From positions 1 to 64,000 of the forward strand of contig NZ_QJRL01000028.1 of the NCBI RefSeq assembly GCF_003205205.1: a stretch of 64,000 bases of DNA, read 5' to 3'. The notes under the pieces were generated by a model, which saw only the letters and a list, made by a program, of their open reading frames with translations, did not search any database and had not been told where the DNA came from. Both the position numbers and the translations under genes were made by a program. Source of the stretch: Pseudomonas sp. LB-090624 (GTDB lineage: Bacteria > Pseudomonadota > Gammaproteobacteria > Pseudomonadales > Pseudomonadaceae). Below are positions 9,160 through 17,473 of the stretch, piece by piece; within the stretch, counting starts at the first letter, position 1; every line of letters starts with the position of its first letter.

Positions 9160-10053
9160 TTATTTTTCGTCGCGGATCGAGAAGTTGGCCATGTGTTCCA
9201 GGCCTTTGATCAGCGCCGAGTGGTCCCAGTTGCCGCCACCCAGGGCCTGGCAGGTGTTGAACACTTGCTGGGCATTGGAGGTGTTGGGCAGGTTGATGCC
9301 CAGCTCCTTGGCACCTTGCAGGGCCAGGTTCAGGTCTTTCTGGTGCAGGTTGATGCGGAAGCCCGGGTCGAAGGTGCCCTTGATCATGCGTTCGGCGTGT
9401 ACTTCGAGGATTTTCGACGAAGCAAAGCCGCCCATCAGTGCTTCACGCACCTTCGCAGGGTCGGCGCCGTTCTTGGCGGCGAACAGCAGGGCTTCGGCCA
9501 CGGCCTGGATGTTCAGGGCGACGATGATCTGGTTGGCAACCTTGGCGGTCTGGCCGTCACCGTTACCGCCGACGCGGGTGATGTTCTTGCCCATGGCTTC
9601 GAACAGCGGCAGGGCGCGCTCGAAGGCTTTCGGGCAGCCACCGACCATGATGCTCAGGGTCGCCGCCTTGGCGCCGACTTCACCACCGGACACCGGGGCG
9701 TCCAGGTAGGCAGCGCCGGTAGCCTTGATCTTCTCGGCGAAGGCTTTGGTAGCGGTAGGGGAGATCGAGCTCATGTCGATCACCACCTTGTTCGGGCTCA
9801 CGCCTTCGGCCACGCCGTTCTCACCGAACAGGACGCTTTCGACCTGCGGGGTGTCGGGAACCATGACGATGATGAATTCGGCTTCCTGGGCAACTTCTTT
9901 CGGGTTGGCCAGGGCCACTGCACCGGCGGCGATCAGGTCGGCTGGCGCAGCGTCGTGGTGGGTGGAAACGAAGATGCTGTGACCTGCTTTTTGCAGGTTC
10001 TGAGCCATGGGCTTGCCCATGATGCCGGTGCCGATGAAACCGATTTTAGCCAT
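9160..10053 (-). CDS. glxR: tartronate semialdehyde reductase (2-hydroxy-3-oxopropionate reductase)
   Basis: 297 residues of the beta-hydroxyacid dehydrogenase family. The NAD(P) site is GFIGTGIMGKPMAQNL at the N-terminus, the substrate loop is DAPVSGGEVGAKAATLSIMV, and the catalytic lysine lies in GNGDGQTAKVANQI. It reduces tartronate semialdehyde, the product of Gcl, to D-glycerate. Ribosome binding site AGAGGTAA precedes the ATG. It follows hyi in the minus-strand operon, separated from it by a REP inverted pair, and precedes ttuD across a terminator-like hairpin. 3-hydroxyisobutyrate dehydrogenase is the close alternative; the operon makes GlxR far more likely. Confidence 0.93.
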   Translation of the reverse strand: MAKIGFIGTGIMGKPMAQNLQKAGHSIFVSTHHDAAPADLIAAGAVALANPKEVAQEAEFIIVMVPDTPQVESVLFGENGVAEGVSPNKVVIDMSSISPTATKAFAEKIKATGAAYLDAPVSGGEVGAKAATLSIMVGGCPKAFERALPLFEAMGKNITRVGGNGDGQTAKVANQIIVALNIQAVAEALLFAAKNGADPAKVREALMGGFASSKILEVHAERMIKGTFDPGFRINLHQKDLNLALQGAKELGINLPNTSNAQQVFNTCQALGGGNWDHSALIKGLEHMANFSIRDEK

Positions 10054-10100
10054 GAGAAATTACCTCTTTGTAATTGTGATATCTCAAGCAAGCTTTGGCC

Positions 10101-10191
10101 CCCTGTGGGAGCGGGCTCGCCCGCGAAGCAGACAACTCGGTGGATGGCACCGGCTTTGCCGGTGTTCGCGGGCGAGCCCGCTCCCACAGGG
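10101..10191. repeat. REP inverted pair with 27-bp perfect arms
   Basis: Arms 10101-10127 and 10165-10191 are exact reverse complements (27 bp, core GTGGGAGCGGGCTCGCCCGC). The 37-bp centre holds a smaller hairpin ACCGGC/GCCGGT. The pair lies between hyi and glxR inside the operon and may affect mRNA stability. Confidence 0.9.
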
Positions 10192-10205
10192 TCCCGAGTT
10201 GTTCC

Positions 10206-10988
10206 TCAGATTGCGTTGTGGGTTTTCAGCCAGCCCAGGCCCGCTTCGGTGGTGGTCTTGGGCTTGTACTCCGCGCCCACCCAGCCCTGGTAACCAATGC
10301 GGTCCAGGTGCTCGAACAGGAAGCGGTAGTTGATTTCGCCAGTACCAGGCTCGTGACGGCCCGGGTTGTCGGCCAGCTGGACGTGGTTGATCAGCTTCAG
10401 GTTGGCTTCCAGGGTGCGAGCCAGGTCACCTTCCATGATCTGCATGTGGTAGATGTCGTACTGCAGGAACAGGTTGTCACTGCCCACCTCGGCCTGGATT
10501 TCCAGGGCCTGCTGGGTGGTGTTCAGGTAGAAGCCTGGGATGTCGCGGGTGTTGATCATTTCCATGACCAGGCGAATACCGGCGCCCTTGAGCTTGTCAG
10601 CGGCGTAGCGCAGGTTCTCGACGAAGGTCTTGCGCACGGTGGCGCAGTCCGGGCCTTGTGGGCGGATACCGGCCAGGGCGTTGACCTGGGTGTTGCCCAG
10701 CACCTTGGCGTATTCGATGGCCTTGTCGACACCGGCACGGAATTCTTCGATGCGGTCGGGGTGGCAGGTGATACCGCGCTCACCTTTGGCCCAGTCGCCG
10801 GCAGGCAGGTTGAACAGCACCTGGGTCAGGCCGTTGGCTTCCAGCTGCTGCTTGATGTCGGCAGCGCTGAAGTCGTATGGGAACAGGTATTCGACGCCGC
10901 TGAAACCAGCATCGGCGGCAGCCTTGAAGCGGGCCAGGAAGTCCTGTTCGGTGAACAGCATGGACAGGTTGGCAGCGAAGCGAGGCAT
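10206..10988 (-). CDS. hyi: hydroxypyruvate isomerase
   Basis: 260 residues of the TIM-barrel xylose-isomerase-like family. It opens MPRFAANLSMLFTEQDFL and holds the metal-ligand acids in RLVMEMINTRDIPGF, QYDIYHMQIMEGD and VGAEYKPK. It interconverts hydroxypyruvate and tartronate semialdehyde. AAGGAGACAACTC before the ATG is a strong ribosome binding site. The gene lies 54 bp downstream of gcl and upstream of glxR, the standard order in glyoxylate carboligase operons. A hairpin (11011-11033) sits in the gcl-hyi gap. Confidence 0.94.
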   Translation of the reverse strand: MPRFAANLSMLFTEQDFLARFKAAADAGFSGVEYLFPYDFSAADIKQQLEANGLTQVLFNLPAGDWAKGERGITCHPDRIEEFRAGVDKAIEYAKVLGNTQVNALAGIRPQGPDCATVRKTFVENLRYAADKLKGAGIRLVMEMINTRDIPGFYLNTTQQALEIQAEVGSDNLFLQYDIYHMQIMEGDLARTLEANLKLINHVQLADNPGRHEPGTGEINYRFLFEHLDRIGYQGWVGAEYKPKTTTEAGLGWLKTHNAI

Positions 10989-11010
10989 GAGTTGTCTCCT
11001 TGCGATGAAG

Positions 11011-11033
11011 GCCCCCAGGGCGTGCCTGGGGGC
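11011..11033 (-). other. intercistronic hairpin gcl-hyi
   Basis: GCCCCCAGG (11011-11019) pairs with CCTGGGGGC (11025-11033) over a 5-base loop. No T-run follows on the minus strand, so it is more likely a processing or stability hairpin than a terminator. Confidence 0.6.
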
Positions 11034-11042
11034 GTCAGGCGA

Positions 11043-12818
11043 TCAGTCCAGCATCGAGATGGCGGTTGGCGCGTCGTTGCCGACCAGCGCCAGGTCTTCG
11101 AACTCGTTGACCGCGTTGATCTCGGTGCCCATGGAAATGTTGGTCACACGCTCGAGAATCACCTCGACCACGACCGGCACGCGGAACTCTTCGGCCATCT
11201 TCTGTGCCTTGAGCAGGGCAGGGGCGATCTCGGCCGGTTCGAACACGCGAATGGCCTTGCAGCCCAGGCCTTCGACCACTGCAACGTGGTCGACGCCATA
11301 GGTGGCAGCGTCGGTCGAGTTGATGTTCTCGAACGCCAGTTGTACACAGTAATCCATGTCGAAGCCACGCTGCGCCTGGCGGATCAGGCCCAGGTAGGCG
11401 TTGTTCACCAGTACGTGAACGTACGGCAGGTTGAACTGCGCACCCACCGCCAATTCTTCGATCATGAACTGGAAGTCGTAGTCACCCGACAGCGCCACAA
11501 CCTTGCGCTTCGGATCGGCTTTGACCACGCCCAGCGCAGCAGGGATGGTCCAGCCCAGCGGGCCGGCCTGGCCGCAGTTGATCCAGTGGCGTGGCTTGTA
11601 CACGTGCAGGAACTGCGCGCCGGCGATCTGCGACAGGCCGATGGTGCTGACGTAGCAGGTGTCCTTGCCGAATACCTGGTTCATTTCTTCGTAGACGCGC
11701 TGCGGCTTGACCGGCACGTTGTCGAAGTGGGTCTTGCGCTGCAGGCTCGCCTTGCGCTGTTGGCAGTCTTCCAGCCAGGCCTTGCGGCACTTCAGCTTGC
11801 CGGCGGCTTTCCACTCGCGAGCCACTTCGAGGAACACGTCCAGCGCCTTGCCCGCGTCGGAAACGATCCCCAGGTCCGGGGTAAACACACGGCCGATCTG
11901 GGTCGGCTCGATGTCCACGTGCACGAACTTGCGGCCTTCGGTGTAGACATCGACCGAGCCGGTGTGGCGGTTGGCCCAGCGGTTGCCGATACCGAACACC
12001 AGGTCGGACTTGAGCAGGGTGGCGTTGCCATAGCGGTGCGACGTCTGCAGGCCGACCATGCCGACCATCTGTGCGTGGTCGTCCGGGATGGTGCCCCAGC
12101 CCATCAGGGTCGGGATGACCGGTACGCCGGTCAGTTCGGCGAACTCGACCAGCTTGTCGCTGGCATCGGCGTTGATGATGCCGCCACCGGCTACCAGCAG
12201 TGGGCGCTCGGCGTCATTGAGCAGGGCCAGGGCTTTCTCGGCCTGTACGCGGGTGGCGGATGGCTTGTTGACTGCCAGTGGTTCGTAGGCGTCGATGTCG
12301 AATTCGATTTCGGCCATCTGCACGTCGAACGGCAGGTCGATCAGTACCGGGCCAGGGCGGCCAGTGCGCATTTCATAGAACGCTTTCTGGAAGGCGTAAG
12401 GCACCTGGCCTGGCTCCAGAACGGTGGTCGCCCACTTGGTTACCGGTTTGACGATGTTGGTGATGTCGACGGCCTGGAAATCTTCCTTGTGCAGGCGGGC
12501 ACGTGGGGCCTGGCCGGTGATGCAGAGGATCGGGATGGAGTCGGCCGAGGCGCTGTACAGACCGGTGACCATGTCAGTACCGGCTGGGCCGGAAGTGCCG
12601 ATGCACACGCCGATGTTACCCGGGTTGGCACGGGTGTAGCCCTCGGCCATGTGCGAGGCACCTTCGACGTGGCGAGCGAGGACGTGATCGATGCCACCGA
12701 CTTTTTTCAGGGCCGAGTACAACGGGTTGATGGCAGCCCCCGGGATGCCGAACGCGGTATCTACACCTTCACGGCGCATGACCAGAACGGCTGCATCGAT
12801 TGCTCTCATTTTGCTCAT
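11043..12818 (-). CDS. gcl: glyoxylate carboligase
   Basis: 591 residues, the family length. It is a ThDP enzyme that joins two glyoxylates to tartronate semialdehyde and CO2. Residue 51 is Val in HVLARHVEGASHMAEGY, where almost all other ThDP enzymes have the proton-relay Glu; this Val is the hallmark of Gcl. The ThDP/Mg segment is seen as ALSGDYDFQFMIEEL followed by NN in HVLVNNAYLGL. FAD-domain residues lie in the middle third. It heads the minus-strand operon gcl-hyi-glxR-ttuD-pyk. A TTGTATACAA operator lies 26 bp upstream of its start codon, so induction by purine breakdown is likely. Confidence 0.97.
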   Translation of the reverse strand: MSKMRAIDAAVLVMRREGVDTAFGIPGAAINPLYSALKKVGGIDHVLARHVEGASHMAEGYTRANPGNIGVCIGTSGPAGTDMVTGLYSASADSIPILCITGQAPRARLHKEDFQAVDITNIVKPVTKWATTVLEPGQVPYAFQKAFYEMRTGRPGPVLIDLPFDVQMAEIEFDIDAYEPLAVNKPSATRVQAEKALALLNDAERPLLVAGGGIINADASDKLVEFAELTGVPVIPTLMGWGTIPDDHAQMVGMVGLQTSHRYGNATLLKSDLVFGIGNRWANRHTGSVDVYTEGRKFVHVDIEPTQIGRVFTPDLGIVSDAGKALDVFLEVAREWKAAGKLKCRKAWLEDCQQRKASLQRKTHFDNVPVKPQRVYEEMNQVFGKDTCYVSTIGLSQIAGAQFLHVYKPRHWINCGQAGPLGWTIPAALGVVKADPKRKVVALSGDYDFQFMIEELAVGAQFNLPYVHVLVNNAYLGLIRQAQRGFDMDYCVQLAFENINSTDAATYGVDHVAVVEGLGCKAIRVFEPAEIAPALLKAQKMAEEFRVPVVVEVILERVTNISMGTEINAVNEFEDLALVGNDAPTAISMLD

Positions 12819-12843
12819 GGTTTGTGCCTCATCGATTTTGTAA

Positions 12844-12853
12844 TTGTATACAA
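12844..12853. promoter_or_regulatory. TTGTATACAA operator at gcl
   Basis: Perfect 10-bp palindrome 26 bp upstream of the gcl start. The same sequence, or a one-base variant, recurs at 12984, 22457, 22662, 25002 and 25101, always in front of purine-catabolism genes. It fits GntR-family operators, which centre on GT..AC. Confidence 0.75.
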
Positions 12854-12983
12854 CTTGCTTTGCGACAGAGTGTATTCACGCCTGGCGGCTCAGGTCAATG
12901 GGTTTTCATCGGGTAGGCTCGCTTTCGTCAAAGCGGCCGTGAAAACGGCTATTTGCGCCATCGCATACGATCGTTTCAAAATA

Positions 12984-12993
12984 TTGTATACAA
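12984..12993. promoter_or_regulatory. TTGTATACAA operator in the gcl/glcG-like divergent region
   Basis: Second perfect copy in the 257-bp divergent region, 82 bp upstream of the GlcG-like gene and 140 bp from the first copy. Two sites here could allow cooperative or looped repression of both directions. Confidence 0.7.
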
Positions 12994-13075
12994 AAATACA
13001 TTTCGTTGTGTTCTATTTGCTCTATCGGTTTTCAACTGCCCTTAGGGCTTCTCACAACAAGAAGAGGACCTTTTC

Positions 13076-13516
13076 ATGAACGTCTTGAACCTGAAAGTCG
13101 CTGTCAGCCTGGTGAATGCCGCACTGGCGGCGGGCCGCAAGATCAACGCCGCGCCACTGACCGTGGCGGTGCTGGATGCCGGTGGGCACCTGCTGGCGCT
13201 GCAGCGCGAGGATGGCGCGAGCTTGATTCGTCCTGAAGTGGCCACTGGCAAAGCCTGGGGTGCGATTGCCCTGGGCAAGGGGTCGCGCTTGCTGGCGCTG
13301 GATGCGCAGCAGCGGCCGGCTTTTTTTGCCGCGTTGAACGGGATGGGTGAGCGGCCGGTGGTGCCGGCGCCGGGTGGGGTGCTGATTCGTGATCAGGACG
13401 GCAAGGTGCTGGGTGCCGTGGGGATCAGCGGCGATACGTCGGATATCGACGAGCAGTGTGCGATCAGTGCGATCGAGGAGGTGGGGTTGCGGGCAGATGC
13501 CGGGGTAGCGGCGTAA
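13076..13516 (+). CDS. GlcG/HbpS family protein
   Basis: 146 residues covering one full GlcG/HbpS domain (PF03928 type): VAVLDAGGHLLALQREDGA near the N-terminus, VPAPGGVLIRDQDGKVLG, and GAVGISGDTSDIDEQCA near the end. Proteins of this fold bind heme or small ligands, and several occur beside glycolate/glyoxylate genes with unknown function. AAGAGGACC precedes the ATG. It diverges from gcl and shares its two TTGTATACAA sites, so it is probably co-induced with glyoxylate metabolism. No enzymatic role can be assigned. Confidence 0.85.
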   Translation: MNVLNLKVAVSLVNAALAAGRKINAAPLTVAVLDAGGHLLALQREDGASLIRPEVATGKAWGAIALGKGSRLLALDAQQRPAFFAALNGMGERPVVPAPGGVLIRDQDGKVLGAVGISGDTSDIDEQCAISAIEEVGLRADAGVAA

Positions 13517-13549
13517 GGCTCAAGTCAGCTGGGGCCGCTTTGCGGCCCA

Positions 13550-13578
13550 TTCGCGACACAAGGCCGCTCCCACAGGGG
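13550..13578. repeat. single REP copy
   Basis: TTCGCGACACAAGGCCGCTC and following bases, one REP unit in the gap between the convergent GlcG-like and TetR genes. No facing partner is seen. Confidence 0.75.
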
Positions 13579-13616
13579 CGTGCGACCCCAGTGGAATGCG
13601 GTCCCCATTGGCCATG

Positions 13617-14228
13617 TCAGGCCACCTCTGGCTCACAACCCTTGAGCACCATGCGGATAATGGTTTCGGCCGCCGCGTCATAATCACTGTCGGCCAGCTT
13701 GGCCTTGCCGGTCACCGCAGAAATCTGCCAGTCGAAGTCGGCATAGGTCTGGGTCGCTGCCCAGATGCTGAACATCAGGTGATGCGCGTCCACATGGGCG
13801 ATCTGCCCTCTGTCGATCCAGCGCTGGATGCACTCGATGTTGTGGCGGGCCTGTTCGTTCAGTTGCTCTACCTGGTTTGCCGACAGGTGCGGGGCGCCAT
13901 GCATGATTTCGCTGGCGAACACCTTGGAGGCATGCGGCAGGTCGCGCGAAATGCGGATCTTCGAACGAATGTAGGCGCTCAGCACTTCTTTCGGGTCGCC
14001 GTCGGCATTGAACGGCGTAGATGCCTGCATGATCGGCGCAATGATGCTTTCCAGGACCTCGCGGTAGAGATTGTCCTTGGACTTGAAGTAGTAATACACG
14101 TTCGGCTTGGGCAGGCCGGCCTTGGCCGCGATATCGCTGGTCTTGGTGGCAGCGAAGCCCTTGTCGGCGAATTCCTCGCTTGCCGCGCGCAGGATCAATT
14201 CCTTGTTGCGCTCGCGAATGGTGCTCAT
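13617..14228 (-). CDS. TetR-family regulator (RutR-like)
   Basis: 203 residues from the ATG at 14228 (MSTIRERNKELILRAA). The helix-turn-helix is plain: TKTSDIAAKAGLPKPNVYYY at about 27-46. The remaining 150 residues resemble the RutR/YcdC C-terminal ligand domain (FASEIMHGAPHLSANQ, then QIAHVDAHHLMFSIWA). RutR in E. coli binds uracil or thymine and controls pyrimidine and purine degradation, which suits this location among purine genes. It diverges from the DUF808 gene. A TetR-like palindrome occurs at 16411-16428 between the two outer-membrane channel genes. Ligand and targets are inference. Confidence 0.85.
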   Translation of the reverse strand: MSTIRERNKELILRAASEEFADKGFAATKTSDIAAKAGLPKPNVYYYFKSKDNLYREVLESIIAPIMQASTPFNADGDPKEVLSAYIRSKIRISRDLPHASKVFASEIMHGAPHLSANQVEQLNEQARHNIECIQRWIDRGQIAHVDAHHLMFSIWAATQTYADFDWQISAVTGKAKLADSDYDAAAETIIRMVLKGCEPEVA

Positions 14229-14360
14229 GGTCAGGGATCTTCCTCGTGTCTGGCCACCTCTAAGAGGGATCGGGCATGGTAGCACCGGCCTCGACGGGCG
14301 CTCAAGGCAGCGGCTTTGGGCTAGAATCCGGCACATTGACTTATTTGGATACAAGCAAAC

Positions 14361-15275
14361 ATGGCAGGAAGCAGTCTACTGGTACTGATCGACGATATCG
14401 CCACGCTGCTGGACGACGTCTCTCTGATGACCAAGGTAGCGGCAAAAAAAACCGCAGGCGTGCTGGGTGATGACCTGGCGCTGAATGCCCAGCAGGTCAC
14501 TGGCGTGCGTGCCGATCGTGAGTTGCCGGTGGTGTGGGCGGTGGCCAAAGGGTCGTTGCTGAACAAGGCCATTCTGGTGCCGGCGGCCTTGCTGATCAGC
14601 GCCTTCATCCCCTGGGCAGTGACGCCCCTGCTGATGCTGGGCGGTGCGTACCTGTGCTTCGAGGGTTTCGAGAAGCTGGCGCACAAGTTCTTGCACAGCA
14701 AGGAAGAGGATGAGGCGCAGCACGCGGCGCGCAAGGAGGCCGTTGCCGATGCCAGTGTGGACCTGGTGGCTTTTGAAAAAGCCAAGATCAAGGGAGCGGT
14801 GCGTACCGACTTCATCCTGTCGGCGGAAATCATCGCCATTACCTTGGGCATCGTGGCTGACTCGCCGCTGACGCAGCAGATCATCGTGCTGTCGGGCATT
14901 GCGGTGGTGATGACCATTGGTGTGTATGGGTTGGTGGGCGGGATCGTAAAGCTTGACGACCTTGGGCTGTGGATGGCCCGCAAAACCTCCAGGCTGAGTC
15001 AGGCAGTGGGTAACGGCATCCTGCGGGCGGCACCGTACATGATGAAAAGCCTGTCGGTGATCGGTACTGCGGCGATGTTCCTGGTAGGGGGTGGGATCCT
15101 GGTGCATGGCATCGAGCCGCTGCATCATGCCATCGAGGCGTTCAGCGAAGGGCGTGGTGGGGCGCTGACCGGGGCGTTGCTCAACGGCGGGGTCGGAGTC
15201 ATCGCAGGTGCTGTGGTGCTGGCGGTGGTAAGCGTTGCGGGGAAATTGTGGCGGGCAGTTCGGCCAGCCAATTGA
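14361..15275 (+). CDS. DUF808 family inner-membrane protein
   Basis: 304 residues with about six hydrophobic helices. The opening MAGSSLLVLIDDIATLLDDV and then VAAKKTAGVLGDDLALNAQQ are the conserved N-terminus of the DUF808 (YedI) family. Function is unknown; it is a predicted inner-membrane protein. It is monocistronic, divergent from the TetR gene by 132 bp, and faces a REP-filled gap. No link with purine metabolism is evident beyond location. Confidence 0.9.
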   Translation: MAGSSLLVLIDDIATLLDDVSLMTKVAAKKTAGVLGDDLALNAQQVTGVRADRELPVVWAVAKGSLLNKAILVPAALLISAFIPWAVTPLLMLGGAYLCFEGFEKLAHKFLHSKEEDEAQHAARKEAVADASVDLVAFEKAKIKGAVRTDFILSAEIIAITLGIVADSPLTQQIIVLSGIAVVMTIGVYGLVGGIVKLDDLGLWMARKTSRLSQAVGNGILRAAPYMMKSLSVIGTAAMFLVGGGILVHGIEPLHHAIEAFSEGRGGALTGALLNGGVGVIAGAVVLAVVSVAGKLWRAVRPAN

Positions 15276-15300
15276 GGCGTGTGGCCGGGGCTTTGCCCCG

Positions 15301-15384
15301 GTTCGCGGGTGAACCCGCTCCTACCAGGTACCGCGTTTGCCTTGAACCCGGCGCGGTCCCTGTAGGAGCGGGTTTACCCGCGAA
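15301..15384. repeat. REP inverted pair
   Basis: Facing REP units GTTCGCGGGTGAACCCGCTC (from 15301) and TGTAGGAGCGGGTTTACCCG (from 15361), with imperfect complementarity. They lie between the convergent DUF808 gene and the first Tsx-like gene. Confidence 0.8.
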
Positions 15385-15414
15385 TGGGCCGCAGCGCGGC
15401 CCCGAGCGATCCGT

Positions 15415-16197
15415 TCAGAAGTGAACCTTGACCAAGAAGCTCATGGTGTTCTGGTCGGTAGTGAAGGCATCGCTGTCCTTGATGCCGTACTTGTTCTTCC
15501 AGTAGTCATACTCCACACCCACGTACAGCTGTTTTTCACCCAGGTGCAGTGCCTTGCCCAGGTCATACTTGATCTGCGGGTTGAAGTGCAGGTTGGCCTG
15601 GTAGGTGCCACGGCGGTTCTCGTCGTTGTCCACCACCCAGTCCATGAAGCCATCGATCAGCACATCGGAATCACCGACCGGAATGGTGTACGACCACACC
15701 GGGGTGATCTGCCACACGTTGTCGCCAGCGCGGCTGCCGTCGGTGGTGCGGTTGTAGAAGTTCAGCTGGAAGTAGTCGAAGCCCGGGATGGCCAGGTCGA
15801 AGCCCGGGCCGATCAGGTAAGACTCGGTGTCACCCTCGCCAAACTCGTAGGTCATCGCCAGCAGCACGTCCTTGACCGGGCCAAACTCGATCTTCTGGTC
15901 GAAAATCTTGCCGAACGACAGGCGTGGGCTGATCTCACCGTAGTAGGTGTTCGGGCCGTTGCCGGCGTCTTCCTGGCCCTGGTAGAAGATCTTGTCGACG
16001 AAAATGAAGTTGTCGCCGTACTTCCAGCCATCGGCGTGCTCGAAGGTGACGGTTTGCTGAATCGCCGGGTTGACCTTGAAGTTCTTGCCCCACAGGTAGG
16101 TCAGGCTGTTGTTCTGCCATTGCAGCAGGTCGCCGCCGAAGGTGGTGCCGCAGGCCAGCAGGCCGCCGGCGAGGATCAGGCTGTTGATGGTACGCAT
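15415..16197 (-). CDS. Tsx-like outer-membrane nucleoside/purine channel, copy 1
   Basis: 260 residues from the ATG at 16197, with signal peptide MRTINSLILAGGLLACGTT and mature start near GGDLLQWQ. It is a beta-barrel of the Channel_Tsx family: SLTYLWGKNFKVNP, FIFVDKIFYQGQ, TYYGEISPRLSFGKIFD, and a C-terminal Phe (SFLVKVHF) needed for BamA recognition. It is expected to let nucleosides or purines cross the outer membrane. A paralogue sharing all these motifs lies immediately upstream (16550-17335). The 352-bp region before it holds a TetR-like palindrome. Confidence 0.88.
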   Translation of the reverse strand: MRTINSLILAGGLLACGTTFGGDLLQWQNNSLTYLWGKNFKVNPAIQQTVTFEHADGWKYGDNFIFVDKIFYQGQEDAGNGPNTYYGEISPRLSFGKIFDQKIEFGPVKDVLLAMTYEFGEGDTESYLIGPGFDLAIPGFDYFQLNFYNRTTDGSRAGDNVWQITPVWSYTIPVGDSDVLIDGFMDWVVDNDENRRGTYQANLHFNPQIKYDLGKALHLGEKQLYVGVEYDYWKNKYGIKDSDAFTTDQNTMSFLVKVHF

Positions 16198-16549
16198 TGC
16201 GAGTGTCGCTCCCTTGATTGATCTGTTGTCAGCGCTCGTTATCGGCGCTTTTTTGTCTTTTAAGTCAGCTTTTTTCGATAGGCCACAGCTGTTTGGCAAG
16301 GGTCGAGCCAACTTTTCCGGGTTGGCAAAACCTTCCTGCTCGACTTCGTTCTGAACGGATGAAAAGGGTCTTTCAGGCTGGCAACACGTTGGCCAACCGC
16401 CCGTATTCATTGACTGAGCGGTCAGTAAACGCAGGCAGAATCCGTTCTGCCCTGATCGAGGGGGCGCGCAGATTACTGGCTTGCGCGCCGCGCCTCAAGT
16501 GCTCCGTCCTGGAGCGGGGTGATTCAATCTTGTGCGTTTGGTCAACTTC
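16198..16549. promoter_or_regulatory. intergenic region with TetR-type palindrome
   Basis: No gene is seen in this 352-bp gap between the two Tsx-like genes. It contains TGACTGAGCGGTCAGTAA at 16411-16428, a near-perfect palindrome (ACTGAGC/GGTCAGT, one mismatch) of the kind bound by TetR regulators; the TetR gene at 13617-14228 is the nearest candidate. Confidence 0.5.
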
Positions 16550-17335
16550 CTAGAAGTGTACCTTGATCAGCGCACTGGCCACGCTCTGGTTGCTGTCCAG
16601 GTTGCCGCGGCTATCGATGCCGTACTTGTCTTTCCAGTAGCTGTACTCGAAGCCGACATAGAGCTGCTTGGCACCCAGGTTCAGTGCCTTGCCCAGGTCG
16701 TATTTGACCTGCGGGTTGAAGTGCAGGTTGGCGTGATAGGTGCCACGTCGGGTCTGGTCGTTGTCGGTGACCCAGTCCATGTAACCGTCGATCAGAATGT
16801 CGGAGCGGCCTACGGGAATGGTGTACGACCAGCCTGGGGTGATCTGCCAGACATTGTCGCCGGGGCGGCTGCCCTCGGTGTTGCGCACGTAGAAGTTGAG
16901 GGTGAAGTAGTTGAAGCCAGGGATATCCAGGTCGAAGCCGGGGCCGATCAGGTAGGCCTCGTTGTCGCCTTCGCCACGCTCGTAGGTCATGGCCAGCAAC
17001 ACGTCCTTGATCGGGCCGAAGGCCAGCTTCTTGTCGAAGATCTTGCCGAACGACAGCCGCGGGCTGAACTCACCGTAGTAGGTGGTCCCGCCTTTGCTGG
17101 CGTCGGGTTTGCCGTTGTAGAAGATCTTGTCGACGAACATGAAGGTGTCGCCGTACTTCCATTTGTTGGCGTGTTCGAAGGTCACCGTCTGCTGGATGCT
17201 GGGGTTGACCTTGAAGTCCTTGCCGTACAGGTAGGTCAGGCTTTCGCCGTGCCACTGCAGCCATTCGCCAGCGTGGGCGGGGACGGTAGCCAGCAGGCTG
17301 CTGCCCAGCAAGAGGGACGTGGTGATGCGTTTCAT
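16550..17335 (-). CDS. Tsx-like outer-membrane nucleoside/purine channel, copy 2
   Basis: 261 residues, signal peptide MKRITTSLLLGSSLLATVPA then HAGEWLQW. The motifs of copy 1 repeat almost unchanged: SLTYLYGKDFKVNPSIQQTV, FMFVDKIFYNGKPD, TYYGEFSPRLSFGKIFD, and a terminal aromatic (ALIKVHF). The two genes are a tandem duplication, both on the minus strand. This copy is the nearer to the uracil-xanthine-type permease gene, consistent with serial uptake across outer and inner membranes. Substrate differences between the copies cannot be read from sequence. Confidence 0.88.
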   Translation of the reverse strand: MKRITTSLLLGSSLLATVPAHAGEWLQWHGESLTYLYGKDFKVNPSIQQTVTFEHANKWKYGDTFMFVDKIFYNGKPDASKGGTTYYGEFSPRLSFGKIFDKKLAFGPIKDVLLAMTYERGEGDNEAYLIGPGFDLDIPGFNYFTLNFYVRNTEGSRPGDNVWQITPGWSYTIPVGRSDILIDGYMDWVTDNDQTRRGTYHANLHFNPQVKYDLGKALNLGAKQLYVGFEYSYWKDKYGIDSRGNLDSNQSVASALIKVHF

Positions 17336-17473
17336 GTTGTGGTTCCCGGACTTATTGTTTTTTTTGGGTTTTTTCGGCGCGCAGGCGCCCCGGGCGGCCC
17401 ATTCCGGCGGGCCGACGGTATAGCGTTTACGGCGAGGTCGAGGCAGGGGCGGCAGTGCGCCGCCCCCTCTTGC

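Noticed and set aside
10101..10191. CRISPR-like spaced repeats
   Set aside because: The repeats are facing REP palindromes with no regular spacers and no cas genes in the window.
10095..13079. 994-codon + strand frame antisense to hyi and gcl
   Set aside because: Shadow of well-conserved minus-strand enzymes; no start signals and no recognisable domain.
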